DNA of 64,000 nucleotides from Pseudocercospora fijiensis CIRAD86 (Eukaryota > Ascomycota > Dothideomycetes > Mycosphaerellales > Mycosphaerellaceae). The stretch spans positions 3,919,126-3,983,125 of the forward strand of contig NW_006921532.1 of the NCBI RefSeq assembly GCF_000340215.1. Reading direction: 5' to 3'. Of the stretch, positions 1 through 10,271 are shown one piece after another; position 1 is the first letter of the stretch; each line of letters starts with the position of its first letter. Below the pieces are notes generated by a model that saw only the letters and a program-made list of their open reading frames with translations, did no database searches and was not told the origin of the DNA. The translations under genes and the position numbers were made by a program.

Positions 1-2
1 TC

Positions 3-411
3 GACGCCAAGGTCAACGACGATGCTGTAGCAAAGAAAGAGGTGGACTTGAAAGCGCTGGGCGACGCACTGAAGAATTTGGATGCACAGAACACGCAGAA
101 ATCGCCTGCCGCCGTCAAGAAGGAGGAGGCGCCGAAGAAGCCTTTGACAAAGGTTGCTGCAGAAGATGTAGCACTGCTGGTACGTTGTGGTTGATGCTCT
201 CTCCTCGCGAGATCGAAGACACATTGGCTGAACATGGGTGGATATGCCACATAGGTTGAGCATCTTGATCTCTCCAAAGCAAAAGCCACCGACTTATTAA
301 GAGCGCACGATGCAGACGCCATCAAGGCTATGAGTACGTTATCGCCTTTGTGACGACGCTTGCCATATGGGCTGATGTACGATAGACGCCTGGGTGACAT
401 CTTCTGCATAA
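3..411 (+). CDS. HYPK-like protein with C-terminal UBA-like domain (5' end missing)
   Basis: The gene enters from the left edge; the first complete codon is at position 3. Exons are 3-180, 255-333 and 386-411 (stop TAA 409-411), with GTACGT donors at 181 and 334. The visible protein is a charged Lys/Ala-rich linker followed by VAAEDVALL, then VEHLDLSKAKATDLLRAHD and DADAIKAM across the first intron. That three-helix pattern matches the UBA-like domain shared by NAC-alpha and HYPK, and it ends a few residues before the stop as in HYPK. HYPK proteins regulate the ribosome-bound NatA N-terminal acetyltransferase. The absence of a visible NAC domain favours HYPK over NAC-alpha, but the N-terminus lies outside the window. 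The role is inferred from the family. Confidence 0.65.
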
Positions 412-697
412 TCACGCCAAAGGACTGAAGTATGCAGAGATCCAGTACAAATACGGCGAAAAGCAGCTGTCATGCCTGGGCCCTCGCCAGACGCTGCGAA
501 ATATGGACAAGAGACAAGCAATTTTGAATTTAAGCAGACTGCTTACATTCTACGCTATCGACAATGACTGTACTACGAGATACGAACGACACGCCCGACA
601 AAGTTCACCAAGCAGCTAGACTTACCATTCCTAACAGTCTCCAGTATTCACCACAGTGTCGAGCCTGCCATGTACTCCAACCCGATTCGCTCCACAA

Positions 698-3600
698 TCA
701 AAATTCCATATTCGTAAATGTCAGACGTCGGGCTTGATCTCTTGCGTTCAGATCGAGCTTCCGGATGCGATTCATTGGCGCTGTCTGCTGTACAAGTTTC
801 TCGGGTGCCGAAATGTACGCAGGAGTCGCTGGTGAAGAACATGCTTCACTGTCGCCGCTATTCTCCTTGTCCGCCGGATCGACCTTCGGCGTCACATGAT
901 GCTCGTCTGAAGGGATATCGAAGGTCTTTGACGATAATCGACCAATCGAGACGCGGCCAATGCTGCTCTTTCGATCGCGCACGATGTTGCCACCGTTGTT
1001 GAGAAGACTCATAGGTTCCATACTCTTGCGACGGCGCTTTGCAACTCGAGGAGCATCGTCGACATCTATAGCATAGGCTTCGTCTGTCTCGGTCATGCGC
1101 ACCCCGTTGATATCGCAATCATTCACCCAACGACTGTTGACACAAAAGATCTCCTTGGCAGAGCCGCTATTAGCAACCTGCTTGTTATGGATAACAAGTG
1201 ACTGCAATAGCTTGGGATGACCGTCCTTGAAGACAACATGCGTGACACGGTCACTGAATGTCTTAGTCGTCTTAGCTCCAAGGCGCTGCAATAGCTGCGA
1301 GAATGGACCAGTCGCGCATCCTCCGTCGCTAGTGTAGACGTCAACGAGAGCAACAACACCCTTCAGCGGAGCTCCAGGGTGAGGCGTCATTGGGATCTGA
1401 GCAGGTGTCTCAGCTGGAGCTTTCAGTGGCGACTTGATCGGCGTTCGGGACCCGTTTGAAGTCAAGGCCAATTTGCGAAGAGAAGTCGCCTTCTGTGCCG
1501 TTGCAGGACGCCTTGTTGAGCGACGCTCGGGTGTAGCAAATCGAGTCGCTGGCATCGCAGTCTTCGCATGCTCTTCGTATGATCGCTTAGCTGGCAGTCC
1601 TGGAAAGCGTTCGACGGGCTGTGGCGTGGTTGCAGCGACAGCTTCTGGAGTCTGCGTCCTCAGCGCGGGCGAGACTATTGTAGAGATCCTTCTGGGTGTC
1701 ATTCTCACATTTGATGAATCGTCAACATTCTCATACGTCTCGCGCGAAGGAATGCCCGGATACCTTTCGGCGACAGCTGGTTCATTATTCGTTGGACTTG
1801 CCGGTGTATGCGAATCTCCAGTCGAATTCTCAAGCAGCTCCTCGTAGGTCAGAGCGGTTCCCAATGCAGGCATTCGCTCCTTGGCGGCAGATGGTCTGCT
1901 TGCGAACGTCTGTGATTTCCTATCGGAGGATTGCATTTCGTCAAACCATGCTTCAACAACTGGACTCTCAGCAGCGTTGGGTGTCGATGATTGGGGTTCA
2001 GCCGGCCCCATAGGTTCGCGAGTAGACGAAAAAGTAGGCAACGCGTAATGCGGAGTTGCAGCGTCTTGAAGATCAATGGAGGTGACGTCTGAAGCGCGAG
2101 CGTCGTTGACCAGAACTGGAGTCGCCGGGATCGTAGGCTGTGTTGGCTGGTGGTCTTCAAGAACAAGAGTCTCGTCGCCAGCGACGGCTTGTTCCTCCTC
2201 CGGATAGTCTTCAGCGGTGGACAACTTGATAGGAGACGGTCTGACGCTAGGCGCAAGATCAGGTTGCTCCAGCAACAGACTCATTTCACCATCAACGGCG
2301 ACCTCTTCTTGATCGTCAACGTGTTCAACGGTCGTCAACTTGACTGGAGAACGTTTAGCGCTGGCGGGGCTCTCGTGGCGATCCAGCATAAGAGTAACGT
2401 CGCCATCGACAAGCATTTCGTCCTCGTCCACATGCTCAATGGTTGTGAGCCTGACTGGAGATCGCTTGACAGTACGAGGCGTTGCAGGTGCTGCGCAGAC
2501 CATCGTGACGTCCCCATCTATCATCCACTGGGAATCCTCTCCATCTTCCACAGTGGCTCGTGCCGCCGTCGAATTCTCGCCGTCTGCTTGAGCCTCCGCC
2601 TCTGGCCTTCGCCGGGAGTCTGCGAGAGACGTTATGTCAACGAACTCGCTGAGGCGTACCGTGGACTCGCGTTGCGCCTGCTGTGAATTTCCAAACTTGA
2701 ATGGTGAGGAGGAATCATCTTGCAAGTCATCCGAAACGGCATGGTCAGACTGTGCAAGAGAAGGTGAGTCTGATGTGACTAGGTCCCTGGTCGGACTGAC
2801 GTTGGCGTCAAAGCTGAAGGGAATCGTGACATCGTCACGGATGTTCTCCCAGACCAGCGTCTCTGGTTGTGGGGTCGCAGGTGGAGCCTGGTCATCATCC
2901 AGTGAAACATCGAAGTCGTCTCCGTCGTCCTCTGAGTGCAGATCTGGGCGGTTAACGATTACACTCTCAAAACTATCGTAAGAAGTGTCTTGGGCTGGGC
3001 TCGCATCATCCTCGGCGCCTTCGTGCGTGACAATGGTCTCATCAGGGTCCTCTTCTATAAGAGGTGTGTGCTCGTCCGCGTCAGCTTGGGGCCGCTGTTC
3101 TTGACCAAGTTCGATAGCGCTTTCATCGCGAATGGTCTCTGTCTGAGTCTCAATCACCTCGGTGAGCATGTCATCTGTGCTCTCAATCTCAGTTATCCTG
3201 TTCTCAGGATCCACGAGGAGGCTGAGGTCGGGATCCATGTCATGCTGAGACTCGGATGCTTCGTCCTGGGCCTCACTGTTTTCCGCTTCACTGTACCGTG
3301 GAATCGGGGTGCTCTGGTCTGAGAGCGACGTGCTGTCAGAAGACTCATCAACATCCATGTGATCATCTGCAGCTTGCCCCAGTGGCTGCAAACGTGGAAA
3401 CACCATTGCTCGAGACTGTGCTCTCGCAACAGTCATAGGCTTTCCATTGGAGAGTGGGACTGCGGGCTTGCAGTATGGCTTCTGTGTCTGAGGCGTCCCT
3501 TGCTGCGTGCCGAGCACAGCGAATCTCCTCACGGGAGTTTTCATAGGAACATCGATGTCAGGTAGGGCGACTTCCTTGGCCGATGCGTACTTCAGTGGTT

Positions 3601-4549
3601 CCCGTGGACTGACCCGCCTCATAGGGGATTTTGGACCGGAAAGTTCGTCTTGTGATGACTGTTCAGATTCATCATCATCATGGTCCTCGAGCGATTGCTG
3701 TGTGGTATGCATATCGTGGTCATGTTCATCGTGTGTCTCCTGCAGTGATTCAGCCGGTGTGGCCGGCCTCGTTGATATTGGCGTGTCATTGTCGATGACC
3801 ATGGGCGAAGCTGCTCGCTTCACTGCATTCTTCCCTCTCGTTCCGGACGGCTTCTTTGGAGCGACTTCAATGTCACTTCCTTCTACCTCAGCCGGGGCCG
3901 CAAATTCGGGAATGACTGCATTCTCGTCCGAGACATTCCGCCGCCTGCCTGGAGGCCTGCCTCTCTTCGCGGCCTTCGCAGCGGGAGCCTTGGCGGTGGC
4001 AGTACTGCCCTTCACTACTGAGGTCTTCGCGCTTCGGGCCGGTGCTTTCGAGACTTGTGTAATCTTCTTCGGTGAGAGCGGCGCTGCCTTGTCTTTGGCG
4101 GCCGTGGCACGAGTGGCACGCGTAACTGTTGACTGGGTCGTTGGCTTCAATTCTGGCTTCTTCGTCTCCAGATTCTGTTCTGCCACCTCCTCTGCCGCTT
4201 TTCCCCTCGTAGTCCTCGTTGCAGCTTTCGCAGGCTTTGATGGCGCCTTGGAAGCTGCGCTCTTGGTGGTCGCGGGCTTCACTGGCTCTTCGGATTTCTT
4301 CGCACGTGTTGTGACTTTGCGCGTCGTCTTGGTGGGAGCAGGAGCTTCTTCTTGTAGCTCGTCTGGCTCATCGTCGTCGACAACCTCTGGCTCGGGTTCT
4401 GTCTTCTTCGAGCGCGTTGCCTTGGCCTTTGCGGCGGTGGATGTTGCGGGCGCGGCTTTCGCCGTCACTTTGCGCACAGGCTTCTTGCGCAGCATTGTGC
4501 TGGCGTCGTCTGGCGCGCTGGTACGAGTGCCTCCCCTTGTTGATACCAT
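698..4549 (-). CDS. Large disordered nuclear protein with C-terminal microcephalin-like BRCT domain
   Basis: Single-exon gene of 1283 aa. I start it at the ATG at 4549 (MVSTRGGTRTS); the reading frame is open 32 codons further upstream. Residues 1-260 are Lys/Ala/Thr/Pro-rich with AT-hook-like GRPPGRRR. The middle is acidic, Ser/Thr-Pro-rich and disordered, with about four imperfect repeats ending in DGDVT-like motifs. A BRCT domain occupies roughly residues 1062-1160: LKGVVALVDVYTSDGG, RVTHVVFKDG and the signature FCVNSRWVNDC. It is followed by the basic stretch KRRRKSMEP and a KEN box (PADKENSGD) near the C-terminus. The BRCT sequence resembles the first BRCT of microcephalin and its fungal relatives. 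A phosphopeptide-binding role in chromosome or DNA-damage biology is inferred from the domain only. Confidence 0.85.
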   Translation of the reverse strand: MVSTRGGTRTSAPDDASTMLRKKPVRKVTAKAAPATSTAAKAKATRSKKTEPEPEVVDDDEPDELQEEAPAPTKTTRKVTTRAKKSEEPVKPATTKSAASKAPSKPAKAATRTTRGKAAEEVAEQNLETKKPELKPTTQSTVTRATRATAAKDKAAPLSPKKITQVSKAPARSAKTSVVKGSTATAKAPAAKAAKRGRPPGRRRNVSDENAVIPEFAAPAEVEGSDIEVAPKKPSGTRGKNAVKRAASPMVIDNDTPISTRPATPAESLQETHDEHDHDMHTTQQSLEDHDDDESEQSSQDELSGPKSPMRRVSPREPLKYASAKEVALPDIDVPMKTPVRRFAVLGTQQGTPQTQKPYCKPAVPLSNGKPMTVARAQSRAMVFPRLQPLGQAADDHMDVDESSDSTSLSDQSTPIPRYSEAENSEAQDEASESQHDMDPDLSLLVDPENRITEIESTDDMLTEVIETQTETIRDESAIELGQEQRPQADADEHTPLIEEDPDETIVTHEGAEDDASPAQDTSYDSFESVIVNRPDLHSEDDGDDFDVSLDDDQAPPATPQPETLVWENIRDDVTIPFSFDANVSPTRDLVTSDSPSLAQSDHAVSDDLQDDSSSPFKFGNSQQAQRESTVRLSEFVDITSLADSRRRPEAEAQADGENSTAARATVEDGEDSQWMIDGDVTMVCAAPATPRTVKRSPVRLTTIEHVDEDEMLVDGDVTLMLDRHESPASAKRSPVKLTTVEHVDDQEEVAVDGEMSLLLEQPDLAPSVRPSPIKLSTAEDYPEEEQAVAGDETLVLEDHQPTQPTIPATPVLVNDARASDVTSIDLQDAATPHYALPTFSSTREPMGPAEPQSSTPNAAESPVVEAWFDEMQSSDRKSQTFASRPSAAKERMPALGTALTYEELLENSTGDSHTPASPTNNEPAVAERYPGIPSRETYENVDDSSNVRMTPRRISTIVSPALRTQTPEAVAATTPQPVERFPGLPAKRSYEEHAKTAMPATRFATPERRSTRRPATAQKATSLRKLALTSNGSRTPIKSPLKAPAETPAQIPMTPHPGAPLKGVVALVDVYTSDGGCATGPFSQLLQRLGAKTTKTFSDRVTHVVFKDGHPKLLQSLVIHNKQVANSGSAKEIFCVNSRWVNDCDINGVRMTETDEAYAIDVDDAPRVAKRRRKSMEPMSLLNNGGNIVRDRKSSIGRVSIGRLSSKTFDIPSDEHHVTPKVDPADKENSGDSEACSSPATPAYISAPEKLVQQTAPMNRIRKLDLNARDQARRLTFTNMEF

Positions 4550-4974
4550 GTTTGCGTATGGATGTGTGTGTTGCTTGAATCTCGGCGAGCGGCGAGCGCT
4601 GGTGCTCCATTTGAGCAGGCGCGTCGTGTCGTTGTTGGATAACATCGGGTTGCTAGGAGCAACTGCCGGCCGCCGGGCTGGACGTCATTCACTTTCTGTG
4701 ATGCACGCCTCATACGTGCTCCATGATTCCGATCTCGCGCGGAGAAAGCATCGCAAGGCGACTCTTCCCTAATGCTCTCCTAGCCGCAGCTAGATAAGTA
4801 TATGCTTTGGTTCCTTGGTAACAATGTATCTTGTGCACATGTCATTGATATTACTCCTTTCTCTTGGTCGTCCGGGCTATATCACCTCATCTCTACGCCG
4901 GTTTCTTCGCACTTTGTAGACGTTTATCAAGCCGCCGAAAAGCAAGAGGTTGCAATATACAATAACAGACAGGT
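4550..4974. promoter_or_regulatory. Shared divergent promoter region (BRCT gene / 2-hydroxyacid oxidase)
   Basis: The 425 bases between two head-to-head start codons must hold both promoters and 5' leaders. I see no further gene and no motif I would name with confidence. Confidence 0.5.
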
Positions 4975-6301
4975 ATGGCGGCACAGGGAGGCGACCATGA
5001 TCTCAACTGTCTCACAATCGAGGAGCTTGAGCGTCATGCGCACGACTTGATGGACAAGCAGACCCGAGATTATTACAACGAAGGTGCGGATTCTGGGTCG
5101 ACTTTACGAGAGAACACTACAGCATACAACAAATACCGCATTCGTCCCCGAGTTCTTCGAGATGTATCTCAGATCGATACCAGCGTCAATATCTTCGGTC
5201 ATCGTAACTCGCTCCCGCTTGGTGTAGCGCCGACAGCCATGCAGTGTATGGCCCACTCGGATGGAGAGACAGGTACAGCAAAGGCATGCAAGAACTACAA
5301 ACTTGTCATGGGTCTATCCTCATTCTCAACGAAGAGTTTGGAAGAGGTGGCAGAGGCTAGCGCAGGAAACCCAAACGTTCTGCAACTGTACTTGTTTGAA
5401 GAGAAAGAGCACAGCAAGAAGCTCATTCAGCGGGCAAAAGCGGCCGGCTTCAAGGCGGTCTTCCTGACCGTTGACACACCAATTCTCGGACGCCGTAATC
5501 TTGAGCTGAGAAATCAATTCAAGCTTCCACCTCATTTGAAGGTGGCCAATTTTGCAATGGAAGAACGAATGGAAGAGAAAGGTCGTCCGTCTCTGGAAAG
5601 ACGGCCGTCGCAGGCTGGATATCAGGACAAGGAAGGCAAATGGGTCTCTCCTGTGGGGCCTGTTACATTCCATAGCCATGCCCCGAATCCGACTCTGACT
5701 TGGGAGGACGATATCAATTGGCTCAAGGAACAATGCCAGCCAGAGATGCAGGTATGGGTCAAGGGTATTGCGACGTCGGAGGATGCCATACTAGCACTTC
5801 ATCATGGGGTTGACGGGATAGTGGTAAGCGCAGCAAATGACATATTCCTGGACACATCTATGTTCGTGGTTAACCTTGTCTTGAAACCAGGTTAGCAACC
5901 ATGGAGGTCGACAACTCAATGGCGCCTTGGCAACCATCGACGCACTTCCGGAAATCGCCGAAGCTGTTAGAGGTAAGATTCCCATCCACGTTGATGGTGG
6001 CATAAGACACGGAACAGACGTGTTCAAGGCGCTTGCACTTGGCGCAGACTTTGTTTGGATTGGTCGACCAGTGCTATGGGGCCTGGCATATAAGGGCCAG
6101 AAGGGCGTTGAACTTGCTCTGAAGCTTTTTAGCGATGAGATAAAGCTGTGTATGGCACTTGCTGGGACCACGAAAGTCGATCAAATTAGCAAGGAGTATC
6201 TTGTCAAGGTGAGTAAGAGTGTGCAGACAAGATTCCGATCGCAATGCACAGCACTAACATTCGTCCAGATGGATGGCAGTGGCTTTGTTTCCAGACTCTA
6301 G
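4975..6301 (+). CDS. FMN-dependent (S)-2-hydroxyacid oxidase, peroxisomal (PTS1)
   Basis: Exons 4975-5823, 5891-6208 and 6269-6301 give 399 aa. It belongs to the glycolate/lactate oxidase TIM-barrel family, which oxidises 2-hydroxyacids to 2-oxoacids with FMN and reduces O2 to H2O2. Family residues are visible: the Tyr of RDYYNEGADSGSTLREN, the PLGVAPTAMQ substrate loop, LQLYLF, TVDTPILGRRNLELRNQF (Asp and Arg), the Lys of VWVKGI and the catalytic His/Arg of VSNHGGRQL, followed by IPIHVDGGIRHGTDVFKAL. The NHGG motif is created exactly at the first splice junction. The last exon encodes only MDGSGFVSRL; the terminal SRL is a PTS1 variant, so peroxisomal import is predicted, which fits an H2O2-producing oxidase. 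There is no cytochrome b5 domain, so this is not an L-lactate cytochrome c reductase. The substrate cannot be read from the sequence. Confidence 0.93.
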
Positions 6302-6513
6302 ATTTCTGTGATGATATGTAAAATATCTATCTGTATATACCAGTTCTTCAAATAGCCAATCCCGATTAGACTAATACCCATTGTTGTAGCTGCTGTTTAT
6401 CCATCTAGGTGTTCACCAATCATGGTTTGGTCGCCCTATCTTTAGTCTTCCGAGTTGTATTGATAGGTGCTGCTGGAATATTTGATGGATTTGTGATCAC
6501 TGCACGTCCGCTC

Positions 6514-8538
6514 TCAAAGTCGCAGTGGCCCTCGCATTTCCGTCCAGATCCCGGCGAAGACCTTTGCGATCCAACCGCGTGCTTCAGAAAGACCTCCTGC
6601 CCTCCGCACTGCTGCGATGCCAATAGCCGAAAAGACAGTAATCGTGCCCAAAGCATTCCTGACAGCCTTCCAACCACCGATGGCTAGCTGCTTCTTCTGC
6701 AAGCCCTTGCCCTCCCTATACTGGTACTCAAAGTCTCTGGCAGGGATAAAGATGCTTCTTAACCAGAACATGAACTGGTACTGAGGGTACATTGCGATAT
6801 TGAGGTTGGTCTTGGGGTCCAGCGCCCAGCTTGTGCAGCCGGATGACCAGACCAGCGCCTTCAGCTTTTCCTGCATCCAGTTGCTGTCTCGAAGCGTAGC
6901 AGGCAATTTGACGTCAACGGAGGTTACTGCTGATGATGCTCTTGACGAGCTTAAGATTGGTTCAATCAGTCTCAATACGTAGTTGATCTGACATTCGACG
7001 GTGTATATGACACTGAGATGTCCGGTCACCGTGTTCGGGCCTGCAGGTAAAATCAGAAAGCTGAGACGAAGACTGTAGGTTGCACCATTTCAGCGGCAGC
7101 TCACCCATCTAGAGATAAAGATTAGACATGTCAGCATATATCTTGAGAGACGAGGAGCGTTCGACAACCAGATGAGGTGCTTGGCGCAGGTTTTGTGAAA
7201 TGATAGGAGACCGTATGATGACACTTACCATCACAAAGAAATTTTTGAATCCTGGAACAGATGTGCCTAGATAAGCCTGGGCAGCCCCATCGTGCTGCTT
7301 GTTCCAGTACTCATTGAGGCTCACGCCATTTTCTCCAATAATCTCCATTGGGTATAGCATACGATAGACCTCGAATCCAGTAGCAAGAATGATCGCTTCT
7401 GCTTCCACATGTCGTCCACTTTGCGTGACCACACCATGCTCATTGATACTCTCGACGGGATCATCGTATACTAGCTCGACGTTTTCGCGATGAAGACAAG
7501 CCAGATAATCAGTATCCATAACCTTTCGTTTGCACCCGATCTCATGCTTGGGAATCAGAGCGTCCCAATAACGCTTTGGGGCCATGGCTTTAACGTACTG
7601 CTCGTTCTCTGTTTTCAGACGCTGTCGAATGCTTCGCCCAGCCTCGATGTCAAATCCAGCAAAGTCCTTTTCCATTTCGGCGTAAAGTGTGAATCTATAG
7701 AGCCGCATGGCGAGAGGCATGTAACGCATTAGTGCTTTGAATGGACTGCTGTAGATTGGATTCGGCCGTTCCGCCAGGTAGTGTGCTTGTCTGGCGAATT
7801 GAGTCAGGCTGCCCGCAGTCTCTGCCATCACGGGAACGAATTGCGTCGCGCTGCAGCCATTCCCAAGCACGACCACTTTCTTCCCACTCCAGTCGAGCGT
7901 GTGGTCCCATTGAGCGGAGTGGAAAAGAGGACCTTTGAAACTTTCGGCGCCGTTTATTTCGCACTTCTTGGGGATACTCAAGGATCCCACTCCGGACACT
8001 AGAATCCGACAGCGGCGAATCGATGTCGTCTGCGTGGAATGGTCCATGATTGTGACCTCCCAGAGCTGAGCTTTCTCACACCATCGCGCTGTCTGGACTG
8101 CCGTGTTGAAGGAGATGTGAGGGATAAGGTTGTAACTAAGCATGGATCAGCTCATGATCGATGAGGACATGAGAAGTTGAGATGGACTGTTCTGCCACAT
8201 TGCGAAAATACGCTTGAATCTCGGGGCGAAGGGAGAACTTTCGAGTCCAGTCCGGATTGAGCGCGAACGAGTAGGAGTAGAAATGGGAGGCAACGTCCTG
8301 CAGAGCGACAAGTCGAAGGTCAGCAATTATCTGGGGCATGGATGGGCTCGCTCTCTCGATGTTGCTCTCTTACGCAGCCACAGCCCGGATAAGTGTTGAC
8401 AAGCCATGTTCCGCCCACATCTTTCTCTCTTTCCACAATCTCCAAATCGCGGCAGTTGTACTGTCGAATCAATTGTACTGCCAAACCCAGACCGCTCATG
8501 CCCGCGCCAACCACCAAGACCTGCGTGTCAACTGACAT
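6514..8538 (-). CDS. Baeyer-Villiger-type FAD/NADPH monooxygenase
   Basis: Exons on the minus strand: 8538-8374, 8297-8188, 8135-7229, 7108-7105 (a 4-nt microexon) and 7040-6514, totalling 1713 nt and 570 aa. The start is MSVDTQVLVVGAGMSGLG, carrying the FAD-binding GxGxxG. GGTWLVNTYPGCGC leads across intron 1 to DVASHFYSYSFALNPDW. The type I BVMO fingerprint FxGxxxHxxxW(P/D) is present as FKGPLFHSAQWD, with the NADPH GxGxxA/S site VVVLGNGCSATQ beside it and ATGFEVYRMLYPMEI further on. The motif GPNTVTGHLSVIYTVE is intact only if the 4-nt exon is included. Family members insert oxygen next to ketones; the substrate here is unknown. It lies head-to-head with a Clr5-like DNA-binding protein gene. 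Confidence 0.92.
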
Positions 8539-8843
8539 GATGAAAGTGAAGAGGAGTTGCTCGCGTTGAAGCGGAGCGGGAAAAGAAGGGCGTACGCATG
8601 TGATACTTATGTGCGGTAGTAGCCGACTACGGGTTCTTGATGCCTGCCTGTCGCATGATGGGGAGGGAATAATGGAGAAGTGTGGATGGTCGCTTTCGCT
8701 GGACCTGCCTTGCGTGCATCGCTCGGGCATTTGGGGAGGTGCGGCGACGGCCGATATTTCAATAGAATGCCTATTACCAGCTGCCGCTCGCAATTATCTC
8801 AATCCCAGCCCCTTCGGCCCACAGAACGCATCAAGTCTTCGAC
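8539..8843. promoter_or_regulatory. Shared divergent promoter region (BVMO / Clr5-like gene)
   Basis: 305 bases lie between the two start codons. No gene was found; the region presumably carries both promoters. Confidence 0.45.
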
Positions 8844-10128
8844 ATGGCTCCCAATAGCAAAAAGGATGTAACCCAATATCGCCAGGAAATCGAACAGCTC
8901 ACCGCCGCCGGCGAAAGCTGCGAAAACATCGCTGCTCTGCTTCGTTCGAAAGGTCTGGAGATTTCCTCCAAGACTGTCAGTCGATATCGAGTCAACTGGG
9001 GCCTGAGACAAAGAGCAGAGCCGACGACGAAAGGTCGGACGTGTATGTCTTCTTCCATTCCAACGCCTCGTGTGCTCGAAGTCTCCTGAAGAGAAGCAGC
9101 ACTACCGACTCTCCCTTCCCTGATGCCTGTTGCCTCATGTAGTTACAGCCTGCTCAGAGGATTGCTCGGTTCGCAGGCAGCAGGCGTCACTGTAACCAGC
9201 CTCAAAGAATTCTGCTGACAGCCTTACTTCACAGATCCTGATCGGAAGAGGCCTTCTGGTTTGCCCAGCACCGGAGGCCCCTCCAAGTCTCAAGCTCAAG
9301 ATGCGCGCAAGGCAGAGATCACCTTACGTACCCAGCGTGGCGAGACTGCCGAGCAGATTGCTGCTGCTTTTGAGGCACAAGGATATCATTTGAATAAAGG
9401 TGCTTCAACAATCTGGAGGCTCCAGACACTCTGGGTAAGTATGAGGGATGCATGGTACCTGTCTACATCGGACTCGTGATGACTTTTCGGAAAAGCTAAT
9501 CGGCGAAATACATCCAGGGACTGGTGCCATACGACAATGCTAGAGCAAGAGGAAAGAATTCCAAAGCACAACTGGCGAAACAGGCGGCTGCTGCTGCTGA
9601 AGGAGCGCCGAAGAGGAAGCAGCGCCGCACCAAGGAAAATGTTGCGCCGTCCAATTCGTCCACGACACTCCACTACCCAAGCGAATGTGCTTTTGGACCG
9701 CAAAAGCGCAGCATTGTCCCGCGACCTGACACCACCGAAAACCAGCTCAATGAGCCCGACTTGGCTGCAGTGACCATGATGGATACCTTCTCACAGACGG
9801 ACATGAACGCTGACACGCCTGCGGTGAACTTGGCTGCTGAAATCATGTCTGCAGAAATGGTACGTTCAAACTTGGTATGAGCTGACGCGGGATCCAATGC
9901 TGACGCCATTCTCACTTTCAGCTCGTTGATCTTGCGACAAGCACTTTGACTGCGGCCAATATGGTGAAGGACCTTTACCTGGCACAACAACAGCAGCGTC
10001 CGTTACCGGGCAATTCGGATGTTCCCACTGTTGAAGATATTGCTGCAGCAAAAAGGAAGGTGCGAGAGGCTGCAGCAGTGATGCACGATCTTGCCATGCC
10101 AAATATCGTCGAGGGCGCCATGACATGA
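8844..10128 (+). CDS. Clr5-like helix-turn-helix DNA-binding protein with duplicated module
   Basis: Exons 8844-9042, 9235-9434, 9518-9859 and 9922-10128 give 315 aa. The N-terminus contains a module EIEQLTAAGESCENIAALL then SKTVSRYRVNWGLRQRA, similar to the fungal Clr5 domain with its terminal WGLR. A second, diverged copy follows: AEITLRTQRGETAEQIAAAF then GASTIWRLQTLWGLVPYDN. Intron 2 falls exactly between the W and G of the second WGL. A Lys/Arg-rich, probably nuclear-targeting segment (GAPKRKQRRTKEN) comes next, then a polar region and a helical Ala/Lys-rich C-terminus. Sequence-specific DNA binding is an inference from the domain. Position next to the BVMO and aldo/keto reductase genes makes local regulation possible but unproven. 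Confidence 0.72.
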
Positions 10129-10271
10129 AGGGTTCGACATATCATCAGACTTGCAAACGCTTTCAACAGACTGCACCGGCACGAAGGCCTTAGTGGAAAG
10201 CACCTAAAACATCGGGGTTCTCTAGTCAAGAGAGGCGCGAACCCCAAAGCCTTGGCCCAGTTCCTTGCAAG

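Noticed and set aside
3507..4772. 421-codon open frame antisense to the BRCT gene
   Set aside because: It mirrors the Lys/Ala/Thr-rich N-terminus of the real gene; the translation is Ser/Val/Ala low complexity with no domain.
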